Shown here piece by piece: positions 43,524 through 51,900 of a DNA stretch of 57,916 nucleotides. This DNA is from UBA3937 sp050951585 (GTDB lineage Bacteria; Bacillota; Peptococcia; DRI-13; DTU073): assembly GCA_050951585.1 (NCBI GenBank), contig JBMNJI010000016.1, forward strand, positions 1 to 57,916, in the 5' to 3' direction. Positions within the stretch are counted from its first letter, which is position 1. Every line of letters begins with the position of its first letter. The notes under the pieces were generated by a model. It searched no databases. It saw only the letters and a program-made list of their open reading frames with translations, and was not told where the DNA came from. The translations under genes and the position numbers were made by a program.

Positions 43524-45995
43524 GTGAAAGCAGTGGAGAATTTCAGTGATGGGAAGATTATTCCCGTTCAGTTAGAAGAGGAAATGAAGAAGTCATATAT
43601 CGATTATGCGATGAGTGTAATCGTTGGCCGTGCTCTTCCTGATGTGCGCGATGGCTTAAAACCGGTACACCGGCGGATTCTTTATGCGATGCATGAAGCG
43701 GGGATGACCTCCGATAAGCCCTATAAAAAATCAGCGCGTGTCGTCGGTGATGTTTTAGGACGTTACCATCCACACGGGGATTCGGCGGTTTATGATGCCA
43801 TGGTGCGCTTGGCGCAGGACTTTTCGACGCGTTATCAATTAATTGACGGACATGGGAACTTTGGTTCCGTAGACGGTGATTCGGCGGCGGCGATGAGATA
43901 TACGGAAGTACGTATGTCTAAAATTGCGGTGGAATTACTGAAAGACATTGAAAAGGAAACAGTAAATTTTGTTCCCAACTATGATGAATCCCTGGAAGAA
44001 CCGGCGGTTTTACCGTCACGGATTCCTAATTTACTGGTTAATGGGTCTTCCGGAATTGCGGTAGGGATGGCCACGAATATCCCGCCTCACAATTTAGGAG
44101 AAGTAATCGACGGGCTGATCAAATTGATTGATAATCCGCAGATTACGGTCAAGGAATTAATGCAGACCATCAAAGGACCGGATTTCCCTACCGGAGCCAT
44201 CATTATGGGCAGAGAAGGGATTCGAAAAGCCTATGAAACGGGGAGAGGTTCAATCCGCGTCAAAGGTGTTTCCAGAATCGAAAAAATGAATAACGGCAAA
44301 ATGCGCATCGTGATTACCGAATTACCCTATATGGTGAATAAGGCCAAGTTAATTGAAACGATGGCTGAGCTGGTTAAGCTGAAAAAGATTGACGGGATTA
44401 CAGATATACGTGATGAATCAGATCGCGCCGGGATGCATATTGTGGTGGAATTAAGAAAAGATGTCAATCCGCAGGTTATTTTAAATCAGCTGCATAAGCA
44501 TACGCAATTAATGGACAGCTTTGGGGTCATTATGCTGGCGCTGGTGAACGGCGAGCCCAAGGTCTTGAATCTAAAGGAGATGCTCTATTATTATCTGGAA
44601 CATCAAAAGGATGTCATCGTACGGCGGACCCGTTTTGATTTACGGAAAGCCGAAGAAAGACTGCATATTGTCGAAGGCTTAAAAATTGCGATTGATCATA
44701 TCGATGAAGTAATCCGGATCATCAGACAATCCCGCAATATTGAGGCGGCCAAGGAAAACTTAATGGCGCGTTTCGCCTTGTCTGATAAGCAGGCCCAGGC
44801 GATTGTGGATATGCGGCTCGGTAAATTATCCGGCTTAGAAAGAGATAAACTGGAAGAGGAGTACAACGGGCTGATTGCGCGGATTGCCTATTTACGCAGT
44901 GTTTTAGCCGATGAAAATTTAGTCTTGAAAATTATTAAAGAAGAAATAAGCGCGATTAAAGAGAAATATCAGGATGCCCGCCGGACGCAAATCAGTTTTG
45001 ATGAGGATGATCTGGCCATCGAAGATTTAATTGCCGATGAGGATGTAGTGATTACGATTACCCATGGCGGGTATATCAAACGGCAGATGCTTACCGTCTA
45101 TCATAATCAAAAGAGAGGCGGCAAGGGGATCACGGCCATGACCACCAAGGAAGAGGATTTTGTGGAGCATCTATTTATTACCACAACCCATCAGTTCCTG
45201 CTTTTCTTCACAAACAAGGGAAAAGTATACCGCCTGAAGGTATACGAAATTCCCGAGGCCGGCCGGCAGGCGAAGGGTACCGCCATTGTCAATCTTTTAT
45301 CGATTACCGGGGATGAAAAAATTACGGCGGTTATTCCCATTCGTGAGTATAGCGAAGGGCTGTATTTATTTACAGCGACCAGGAACGGGATTGTGAAAAA
45401 AACCAGTCTGGCCGAATACAATACCAATCGAAAAGACGGGATTATTGCCTTGACCCTGGATGAAGATGATGAATTAATCGGAGTTCAGTTAACCAACGGG
45501 ACAAACGACATCATCCTGGCGACTAAGCAAGGGTTGGTAATCAGATTTTCGGAAGAAGACGTTAGGGCAATGGGACGCACGGCCAGGGGAGTCAAGGGGA
45601 TTTCTTTGGAAGAAGGCAATATCGTGGTCGGAATGGATATTTGTGATGACCAGGCGGACCTGTTGTTTGTGACAGAAAAAGGTTTTGGTAAACGTACCGA
45701 ATTTACGGAGTTCCGGACCCAGAACAGAGGAGGCAAAGGCCTTATCGGCATGAAAATCAACAAAAAAACCGGCTTGGTTGTGGGCATCATGACGGTTGTC
45801 GGTGGCGATGATATTATGCTGATTAGCTTAGAGGGGATCATGATCCGGATTTCGGCAGACGGGATTTCCCGGTTTGGGCGGGCCACGCAAGGGGTTAAAG
45901 TGATGAGATTGGATGGGGAAGATCGATTAGTCGCCTTAGCCCGGGTCGCCAATAAGGAGGAAAATGGCGAGGAAGAAAAAACAGAAGAAGAATAA
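43524..45995 (+). CDS. gyrA: DNA gyrase subunit A
   Basis: The 823-residue subunit cuts and rejoins DNA. The catalytic tyrosine is Tyr126 in AAAMRYTEVRM. The quinolone-determining region has HPHGDSAVYDAMVRLAQ with Ser87 and Asp91 intact, the susceptible type. The GyrA-box QNRGGKGLIG lies in the C-terminal pinwheel domain. The acidic tail ends EENGEEEKTEEE. Start is GTG 43524 with ribosome site gcgagg. Confidence 0.97.
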   Translation: MKAVENFSDGKIIPVQLEEEMKKSYIDYAMSVIVGRALPDVRDGLKPVHRRILYAMHEAGMTSDKPYKKSARVVGDVLGRYHPHGDSAVYDAMVRLAQDFSTRYQLIDGHGNFGSVDGDSAAAMRYTEVRMSKIAVELLKDIEKETVNFVPNYDESLEEPAVLPSRIPNLLVNGSSGIAVGMATNIPPHNLGEVIDGLIKLIDNPQITVKELMQTIKGPDFPTGAIIMGREGIRKAYETGRGSIRVKGVSRIEKMNNGKMRIVITELPYMVNKAKLIETMAELVKLKKIDGITDIRDESDRAGMHIVVELRKDVNPQVILNQLHKHTQLMDSFGVIMLALVNGEPKVLNLKEMLYYYLEHQKDVIVRRTRFDLRKAEERLHIVEGLKIAIDHIDEVIRIIRQSRNIEAAKENLMARFALSDKQAQAIVDMRLGKLSGLERDKLEEEYNGLIARIAYLRSVLADENLVLKIIKEEISAIKEKYQDARRTQISFDEDDLAIEDLIADEDVVITITHGGYIKRQMLTVYHNQKRGGKGITAMTTKEEDFVEHLFITTTHQFLLFFTNKGKVYRLKVYEIPEAGRQAKGTAIVNLLSITGDEKITAVIPIREYSEGLYLFTATRNGIVKKTSLAEYNTNRKDGIIALTLDEDDELIGVQLTNGTNDIILATKQGLVIRFSEEDVRAMGRTARGVKGISLEEGNIVVGMDICDDQADLLFVTEKGFGKRTEFTEFRTQNRGGKGLIGMKINKKTGLVVGIMTVVGGDDIMLISLEGIMIRISADGISRFGRATQGVKVMRLDGEDRLVALARVANKEENGEEEKTEEE

Positions 45996-46093
45996 CGGTA
46001 AAATTTACGAAAAGACTTTTGTTCCTGTAATGTTATTGTTATAATAGACATTAAAATAACTTTCGGTTAATTTATTAGATTGGGGGAAAAGAA

Positions 46094-47287
46094 GTGAAGA
46101 TCCTGGTAATTAATTGTGGCAGCTCATCACTCAAATATCAGCTCTTTGATATGGAAAACGAAGAAGTAATGGCAAAAGGGCTAGTAGAGAGGATTGGTTT
46201 GCCGGGTTCCATCCTGACTCATCGATACGGAGAGGAAAAGAAAGAAATCAAGGCAGAAATAACTAATCATGAAAAAGCCATTAAGCTAGTTTTGGATGCG
46301 ATTGTCAATCCGCAATACGGCGTGCTTAAAACGATGAAGGAAATTACCGCCGTTGGGCATCGGGTCGTCCATGCCGGTGAATATTTTTCCGGCTCCGTGC
46401 TCTTGACAGATGATGTAATAAAAGCAATTAAGAAAAACATCGAACTTGCTCCGCTGCACAATCCGCCAAATATCATGGGCATCGAGGCTTGCCAGCGTCT
46501 AATGCCGAATGTGCCTCAGGTTGCGGTATTTGATACGGCTTTTCATCAAACAATGCCTGCTAAAGCATATTTGTACGGGATCCCTTATGAATATTACGAA
46601 AAATACAAGATTCGTAAATACGGTTTTCACGGTACTTCCCATAAATATGTCTCCCAGCGTGCGGCCGCTCTCTTAGGGAAGGCGCCCGAGCAATGCAAGC
46701 TGATTACTTGTCATCTTGGGAATGGCTCAAGTATTGCGGCCGTTGATGGAGGGAAAAGCGTTGACACAACCATGGGCTTTACTCCGTTGGAAGGCTTAAT
46801 GATGGGCACTCGCTCCGGCGATATTGACGCTACGGTAATTACCTTTTTGATGGAAAAGGAAGGATGGACTACTGAAGAGGTTAATAATTTTGTCAATAAA
46901 AAGTGCGGAGTATTAGGTCTTTCCGGGGTAAGCAGCGACTTCAGAGATTTAGAAACAGCCGCCGACGAAGGAAATAAACGGGCCCAATTAGCCCTGGATC
47001 GTTTTGCCTATGGTGTGAAGAGATATATCGGGGCCTATGCCGCTGTGCTTAACGGAGTTGATGCGATTGTCTTTACGGCGGGCTTAGGGGAGAACTCTGC
47101 TTCCATGCGTGAAAGCATTTGCGAAGGGCTGGGATACCTTGGCGTGAAAATTGATCCGGCCAAGAATAAGATCCGTGGCCAGGAAATAGATATTTCGACT
47201 CCTGATGCCAAAACAAGGGTCCTCGTAATTCCGACAAATGAAGAATTAATGATTGCCCGGGATACTTATGAGATCGTGCAAAAATAG
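46094..47287 (+). CDS. ackA: Acetate kinase
   Basis: The 397-residue enzyme makes ATP and acetate from acetyl phosphate, the final step of acetogenic fermentation. Landmarks are VINCGSSSLKYQLFDM, GHRVVHAGEYF, YGFHGTSHKYVSQRA, CHLGNGSSIAAVDGG and the DTTMGFTPLEGLMMGTRSGD motif, cited by its ends. The start is GTG 46094 after ggggga. No pta gene is beside it, and its place behind gyrA is unusual. It fits the hydrogenase in the same window. Confidence 0.97.
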   Translation: MKILVINCGSSSLKYQLFDMENEEVMAKGLVERIGLPGSILTHRYGEEKKEIKAEITNHEKAIKLVLDAIVNPQYGVLKTMKEITAVGHRVVHAGEYFSGSVLLTDDVIKAIKKNIELAPLHNPPNIMGIEACQRLMPNVPQVAVFDTAFHQTMPAKAYLYGIPYEYYEKYKIRKYGFHGTSHKYVSQRAAALLGKAPEQCKLITCHLGNGSSIAAVDGGKSVDTTMGFTPLEGLMMGTRSGDIDATVITFLMEKEGWTTEEVNNFVNKKCGVLGLSGVSSDFRDLETAADEGNKRAQLALDRFAYGVKRYIGAYAAVLNGVDAIVFTAGLGENSASMRESICEGLGYLGVKIDPAKNKIRGQEIDISTPDAKTRVLVIPTNEELMIARDTYEIVQK

Positions 47288-47330
47288 TGTGAGATAATCG
47301 CGATAGCTAAAGGTATTTAAGATATTTGCG

Positions 47331-47367
47331 TTTTAGTACGTTTAGTACATTTTGTACGTTTTAGCCG
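47331..47367 (+). repeat. 9-bp tandem repeat after ackA
   Basis: Four imperfect copies follow each other: ttttagtacg, tttagtaca, ttttgtacg, ttttagccg. The gtac core recurs at 9 or 10 bp spacing, roughly one DNA turn, so it could bind protein along one face. The last copy is the start of the inverted-repeat element at 47358. Confidence 0.5.
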
Positions 47368-47619
47368 AGAACTGCCTCGGGGTTCCGAATTCCTGGACAG
47401 AACAGTCCTAAGCTTGGCTCGGCGTGAAACCGACCGGGCTCAATTCGCCTCCATGCTCAGTTCGCCCTAGCGCCGACATCCGTGTCGGCGCTTCTTGTTT
47501 CACTGGCCTCGCCTTCGCTAAGGACGTTTCGCTGCCCAAGAATAGTCACACTCCGGCAGTTCCACGTCTAAAACGATATCCAAAATTTCTTGTATCTTGT
47601 TTGCGTATTCGGCTAAAAC
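47358..47619. repeat. Inverted-repeat-bounded 262-bp element, MITE-like or structured
   Basis: The outer ends are exact 11-bp inverted repeats, gttttagccga (47358-47368) and tcggctaaaac (47609-47619). A second, longer imperfect match pairs 47358-47380 with the complement of 47551-47574, sharing gttttag and aactgcc. A perfect 10-bp hairpin (agcgccgaca/tgtcggcgct, 47469-47492, loop tccg) sits inside. Base composition is more GC-rich than the flanks. I see no convincing coding potential. It may be a non-autonomous mobile repeat or a decayed gene. Confidence 0.5.
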
Positions 47620-47693
47620 TATTGGGGGCATATTCTTGCATCAGTTAGCTATTGTGGGCTGGAAGGCCTGTGGCACGGGGACTACAGATAAAG

Positions 47694-47739
47694 TTGTAAA
47701 TTCCTCACTTGTACGGTATAATATAGTACAAGTGAGGAA
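47694..47739 (+). promoter_or_regulatory. fic1 promoter inside a perfect palindromic operator
   Basis: A -35 TTGTAA (47694-47699) and -10 TATAAT (47717-47722) are spaced 17 bp. The exact inverted repeat ttcctcacttgtac (47701-47714) and gtacaagtgaggaa (47726-47739) surrounds the -10, which lies in the 11-bp centre. A dimeric regulator bound here would block RNA polymerase. The right arm touches the ribosome site (ggag) of the Fic gene. Confidence 0.85.
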
Positions 47740-47753
47740 AGGAGCTACGGCTA

Positions 47754-48635
47754 ATGAATAAAGAAGAATATGTTCCCCCGTATACAATTACCGATAAAAT
47801 TATTAATCTGACTGCTGATATTAGCGAATTAGTTGGGGTAATTTCCGTTAAAAATAAGCGGCTTATGGGAAAACCGCATGATATTCAAGAGGATAAAAAT
47901 GCGTCTGAAGTATCTGAGCAGTTATTGCGGTATAATCCCTTCTCCGTGAAGGATTTACTTACGGCTCATCGCATTTTAATGGCTGATTTAGTTGAAGAGG
48001 CAGGGGTTTTTCGGCAAGATGGGGTTGGCATGTTTGCGGAGGAGAGTTTGGTTCAGATGGCTCCCCCTGCTAAGCAGGTGCCACAGTTGATTGCTGATTT
48101 GCTTCATTGGACAGAAAAAGCTGAACTTCATCCCCTCATCAAGAGTTGCGTTTTTCATTATGAGTTTGCCTCTATTCATCCTTTTGCCGATGGTAATGGC
48201 CGAATAGCCCGGATGTGGCAAACGCTTTTGTTAGCCAAGTGGAAGCCGATTTTTGCCGGACTTCCGGTGGAAACATTAATTAGGGAACGACAGGATGAAT
48301 ACGATCAAGCTATCGCCATGTCTGATCTGGATCTTGATGCCAAACCGTTGGTGGAGTTTCTTTTACAAGCCATTTTAAATGATTTGCAGGAAATTACCGA
48401 CAACAAACAAGGCGGCGACCAGGCAACAGAACAAGTAACCGAACAAGTGGGGAGACTCTTAGAAAAATTAGGGGCAGACACTTTGTCTGCCCGAGAATTA
48501 ATGGAACGAGTGGGCTTAAAGCATCGACCTACTTTTCGGAATAACTATCTGGTGCCGGCGTTGAAACAAAAATTAATTACCATGACGGTTCCCGATAAGC
48601 CAAACAGTAATAGGCAGAAATATCGAAGGTTGTAA
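47754..48635 (+). CDS. Fic family protein with C-terminal winged helix, lacking the usual inhibitory segment
   Basis: The 293-residue protein has the Fic motif HPFADGNGRIAR near residue 143, with the catalytic His, so transfer of AMP or a similar group to a target protein is likely. The C-terminus (about 225-293) looks like a winged helix (LSARELMERVGLKHRPTFRN). Related proteins start YxPPFxIT..IxxLxxxIsexlG and then have about 35-40 residues containing the inhibitory S-x-x-x-E-(G/N) helix. Here ISELVGVISV is joined directly to KNKRLMGKPHDIQEDKNASE, so that segment seems deleted in frame. No antitoxin gene adjoins. A repeat ATEQVTEQV precedes the winged helix. The missing segment is inferred from family memory. 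Confidence 0.85.
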   Translation: MNKEEYVPPYTITDKIINLTADISELVGVISVKNKRLMGKPHDIQEDKNASEVSEQLLRYNPFSVKDLLTAHRILMADLVEEAGVFRQDGVGMFAEESLVQMAPPAKQVPQLIADLLHWTEKAELHPLIKSCVFHYEFASIHPFADGNGRIARMWQTLLLAKWKPIFAGLPVETLIRERQDEYDQAIAMSDLDLDAKPLVEFLLQAILNDLQEITDNKQGGDQATEQVTEQVGRLLEKLGADTLSARELMERVGLKHRPTFRNNYLVPALKQKLITMTVPDKPNSNRQKYRRL

Positions 48636-48682
48636 AAAGTATCTATGGATACCTATAAAAAGGCGCGTGACAAAAATTTTAC

Positions 48683-48711
48683 TTGCAATGTGTTGGCTTC
48701 TGTCGTAAAAT
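48683..48711 (+). promoter_or_regulatory. Promoter of the serine T-box operon
   Basis: The -35 TTGCAA (48683-48688) and -10 TAAAAT (48706-48711) are 17 bp apart. The transcript would begin just before the T-box leader. Confidence 0.7.
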
Positions 48712-48719
48712 ATAAAACA

Positions 48720-48975
48720 AATTGAAATATATTTTGTGATGAAAGGGAAAAGTACGCAGGATCGTCGATGATAGAGAGCCGGTGGCTGGTGCAAACCGGT
48801 GAGATAACTGCCGAATTCCGCCCTGGAGCAGATGGCGAAGAGCCAAGCGGTCATGTCCGTTATACATGATTAATGAAGTGGGTTGATTTAAAACAACCAA
48901 TTAGGGTGGCAACACGGGAAGATACTCTCGCCCCTAACTTGTATTTGACAGGTTAGGGGCGAGAGTTTTTTATTT
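48720..48975 (+). ncRNA. T-box riboswitch, serine-specific
   Basis: The leader has a Stem I with agagag and the distal ccggtggctggtgcaaaccgg arm, cited in part. The T-box sequence agggtggcaacacggg is at about 48903-48918. A strong terminator pairs 48924-48938 with 48952-48966 (15 bp, followed by T6). The likely specifier is TCC at 48817-48819 (in gaattccg), a Ser codon followed by a purine; TTC (Phe) in the next frame is less likely. Uncharged tRNA-Ser would stabilise the antiterminator and switch on the downstream aminotransferase, serA and probably serS. Confidence 0.93.
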
Positions 48976-49031
48976 TTCACATTTAATTGCCAAAAAGTTT
49001 AATTAGTAAAATTAGATAGGGGGAAAGAAAA

Positions 49032-50192
49032 ATGTATGAAAAACAATGTTTAATGATCCCGGGACCTACCAACATCCCTCCCAGGATTTTACGTACACTC
49101 GGTAAACCGGCGGTAGGGCACCGCACACCGGCTTTTAACGAGTTAATGAAGGATGTTTCGGCACGGTTGCAGACAATTTATCAAACCAAAAATGAGGTTT
49201 TAACCTTAACTTCTTCCGGAACAGGCGCGATGGAGGCGGCCGTAGCTAATTTTGTTAATGCCGGGGATAAAGTGCTGGTGATGGAGAATGGGAACTTTGG
49301 TGAGCGCTGGGGGAAAATCGCCGGACGTTACGGTGCCGATGTAGAGGTTATCTCTGGCCCGTGGGGAGAACAGGCGGATCCGCAGGTTCTGCGTGAAAGA
49401 ATCGCTCAGGATACCCGGCAGGAAATCAAAGCCGTTTTTGTAACCCATAATGAGACCTCGACCGGTGTTTTAAATGATATTAAAGCCTTAAGAGAGGCGA
49501 TGCAGGATCATCCGGCCCTCTTCGTGGTAGATTCAATCAGCGGCATGGCGGTTTCTCCTTTACCGGTTGATGAATGGAAGCTTGATGTTGTCGTAAGTGG
49601 TTCGCAAAAAGCCTATATGCTTCCTCCCGGGTTGGCTTTTATCAGCGTGAGCCCGAAGGCTTGGGAGGTCTGTGAAAAAGTGACCAACCCCCGTTTCTAT
49701 TTTGATTTACGGGCGGCCAGGAAAAACCTGCTGGAAAAGAGCACAACGCCATATACTCCAGCCACCAGTTTAATTGTGGCATTACAGGAAACTTTGGAGA
49801 TTATGCAGGAGGAAGGGCTGGAGAATATCTACGAGCGGCATGCGTTCTATAAGACGCTGGTCAGAGCGGCCGTTAAGGCGTTGGGGCTTGAGCCCCTTGC
49901 CGGTGACGAGGCTGCTTCAGCTGCCGTGACGGCGGTAAAGAAGCCGGGGGATATCGATGTCAAAAAGATTACAAAATTAATGCGCGATAAACATAATGTC
50001 TTGATTGCCGGAGGACAAGGTAAATTACAGACGGAGATTTTCCGCATCGGGCATTTAGGGTATATTCATGTTAATGATATCATCATGACGATTGCTGCCC
50101 TTGAAAGAACCTTAAAAGAGTTAGGAATGGATATTCAATTGGGTCAAGGGGTCGCGGCGGTGCAGGAACTGCTGGTGCAGGCCGGCAGGTAA
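49032..50192 (+). CDS. Class V aminotransferase, serine-pyruvate/alanine-glyoxylate type
   Basis: The 386-residue PLP enzyme begins MIPGPTNIPPRILRTLGKP with AVGHRTPAFNEL, the pattern of the alanine-glyoxylate/serine-pyruvate aminotransferase family. The PLP lysine lies in VVSGSQKAYMLPPGLAF. In many anaerobes this enzyme replaces SerC next to serA. Under a serine T-box it probably aminates 3-phosphohydroxypyruvate or hydroxypyruvate. Which of these it uses is not decided by sequence. It lies 59 bp before serA. Confidence 0.92.
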   Translation: MYEKQCLMIPGPTNIPPRILRTLGKPAVGHRTPAFNELMKDVSARLQTIYQTKNEVLTLTSSGTGAMEAAVANFVNAGDKVLVMENGNFGERWGKIAGRYGADVEVISGPWGEQADPQVLRERIAQDTRQEIKAVFVTHNETSTGVLNDIKALREAMQDHPALFVVDSISGMAVSPLPVDEWKLDVVVSGSQKAYMLPPGLAFISVSPKAWEVCEKVTNPRFYFDLRAARKNLLEKSTTPYTPATSLIVALQETLEIMQEEGLENIYERHAFYKTLVRAAVKALGLEPLAGDEAASAAVTAVKKPGDIDVKKITKLMRDKHNVLIAGGQGKLQTEIFRIGHLGYIHVNDIIMTIAALERTLKELGMDIQLGQGVAAVQELLVQAGR

Positions 50193-50251
50193 GGTAAGAA
50201 ATTCGACAACTCCATGTGCGAGTTCAAAGAAAAGTGAGAGGAGAGAGAGAA

Positions 50252-51835
50252 GTGAAAATACTTGTTTGTGATAAAATCTCGGAGAAAGGCCTGGAAGTAT
50301 TCAAACAGGAGCCCGGGATAGAGGTTGATGTCAAGTTAAAACTGACGGAGGACGAAATTTGTGCCATTGTTGATCAATACCAGGCGATTGTCGTGCGCAG
50401 CGATACAAAGATTACGAAGAGGATTTTAGAGCAGGCTAAACAATTAAAGGTGGTCGGCAGAGCCGGAGTCGGAGTAGACAACATTGATGTGCCATCCGCC
50501 ACTCAACAAGGGGTAGTTGTTGTTAATACGCCTGATGGCAATACCATTGCGGCCTGCGAACATACGATGGCGATGATGATGGCTCTGGCACGGCATATTC
50601 CTCAGGCTGATTCTTCCTTGCGCCAAGGGAAATGGGATCGTGCAAAATTTGTGGGGGTTGAGTTAAGAAATAAAACATTAGGGATTGTTGGTTACGGCAA
50701 AATCGGGACAGAGGTTGGAAAGAGAAGCAAGGCTTTCGGGATGAACATTTTGGTATACGATCCTTTTGTTACCCAGGAAGTGGCGAAAAAAGCAGGCGTA
50801 GAGCCGGTTTCGCTGGAAAGATTATTGCGCGAAAGTGATTTTATTACCGTGCATATGCCTTTGACTCCCGAGACAAAGCATATGATCGGGGCAGAACAAA
50901 TTGCCATGATGAAGGATGGCGTGCGGTTGCTTAACGTAGCCCGCGGCGGCATTATTGATGAAACAGCTCTTTATAAGGCAATTGTAGCCAAGAAGGTGGC
51001 CGGAGCAGCTTTGGACGTATATGAGAATGAACCGCAAACCCAGAGCCCGTTATTTACCTTGTCTGAAGTGATTGCAACTCCGCATTTGGGCGCTTCCACC
51101 CAGGAAGCCCAGGTTAATGTGGCGATTGATGTTGCCCATGAGATTGTACGTGTCCTGAAGGGAGAGCCGGTGTTAAATGCGGTAAATATCCCCTTTATTA
51201 AATCCGAACACGTTTCTTTGATCGAACCATATATGGAGCTTACGGAGAAATTAGGGAAGTTAGCCGGAATATTTAGCGAAGGGCCGATTGATGCGGTCGA
51301 AATTAAATATCTCGGAGAAATAGCGGATTTGGAATTCGGCACATTGACGAATACCCTGTTGAAGGGCTTATTAAGACCTTATCTGCATGATGCCGTCAAC
51401 TATGTGAATGCTCCGCTCGTGGCGAAAACCAAGGGCATCAAGGTTCATGAAATGAAAAGCTCCCAAACGGAGGACTATACCAATCAGATCTGTGTCACGA
51501 TCAAAGGAAATGGGCATTGGGAGCATACTATTGCTGGTACGGTATTTAAGAAAAACGAGTTGCGGATTTTGCGGATTGATGATTTTAGGCTGGATATCGA
51601 ACCCAAGGGAGATAATATCATCATTACGCATAATGACCGCCCGAAGATGGTTGGGCAAATCGGCATGATTCTGGGTGATTATGGGGTTAATATTGCCGGC
51701 ATGCAGTTGGATAGAGCGGAGATTGGCGGGGGCGCCATGATGATTCTAACGGTGGATCAGGAAGTAAGTGCTGATGTAATGGAAAAGATCAAACAAATTT
51801 CCGGTATTCATACGGCTAATTACGTTGCCTTCTAG
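50252..51835 (+). CDS. serA: D-3-phosphoglycerate dehydrogenase
   Basis: The 528-residue enzyme catalyses the first step of serine synthesis. The NAD domain has LGIVGYGKIGTEVGKRSKAF and VARGGIIDETAL; the substrate-binding residues are in VVGRAGVGVDNID. An allosteric-substrate-binding domain (about 320-450) and a C-terminal ACT domain (DNIIITHNDRPKMVGQIGMI) allow serine feedback. I start at GTG 50252, with ribosome site gagaggagaga; a GTG at 50216 would add 12 residues. It is second in the T-box operon. Confidence 0.96.
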   Translation: MKILVCDKISEKGLEVFKQEPGIEVDVKLKLTEDEICAIVDQYQAIVVRSDTKITKRILEQAKQLKVVGRAGVGVDNIDVPSATQQGVVVVNTPDGNTIAACEHTMAMMMALARHIPQADSSLRQGKWDRAKFVGVELRNKTLGIVGYGKIGTEVGKRSKAFGMNILVYDPFVTQEVAKKAGVEPVSLERLLRESDFITVHMPLTPETKHMIGAEQIAMMKDGVRLLNVARGGIIDETALYKAIVAKKVAGAALDVYENEPQTQSPLFTLSEVIATPHLGASTQEAQVNVAIDVAHEIVRVLKGEPVLNAVNIPFIKSEHVSLIEPYMELTEKLGKLAGIFSEGPIDAVEIKYLGEIADLEFGTLTNTLLKGLLRPYLHDAVNYVNAPLVAKTKGIKVHEMKSSQTEDYTNQICVTIKGNGHWEHTIAGTVFKKNELRILRIDDFRLDIEPKGDNIIITHNDRPKMVGQIGMILGDYGVNIAGMQLDRAEIGGGAMMILTVDQEVSADVMEKIKQISGIHTANYVAF

Positions 51836-51900
51836 GTTTGCAAGAGCAGGATTAACCATTATTAAGCAGGAGAATTAAGTAGGAGAGGGGGTTACAGCAA

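Noticed and set aside
47424..47648. 74-residue plus-strand frame between ackA and fic1
   Set aside because: No ribosome site, no recognisable domain, and it lies in the inverted-repeat element.
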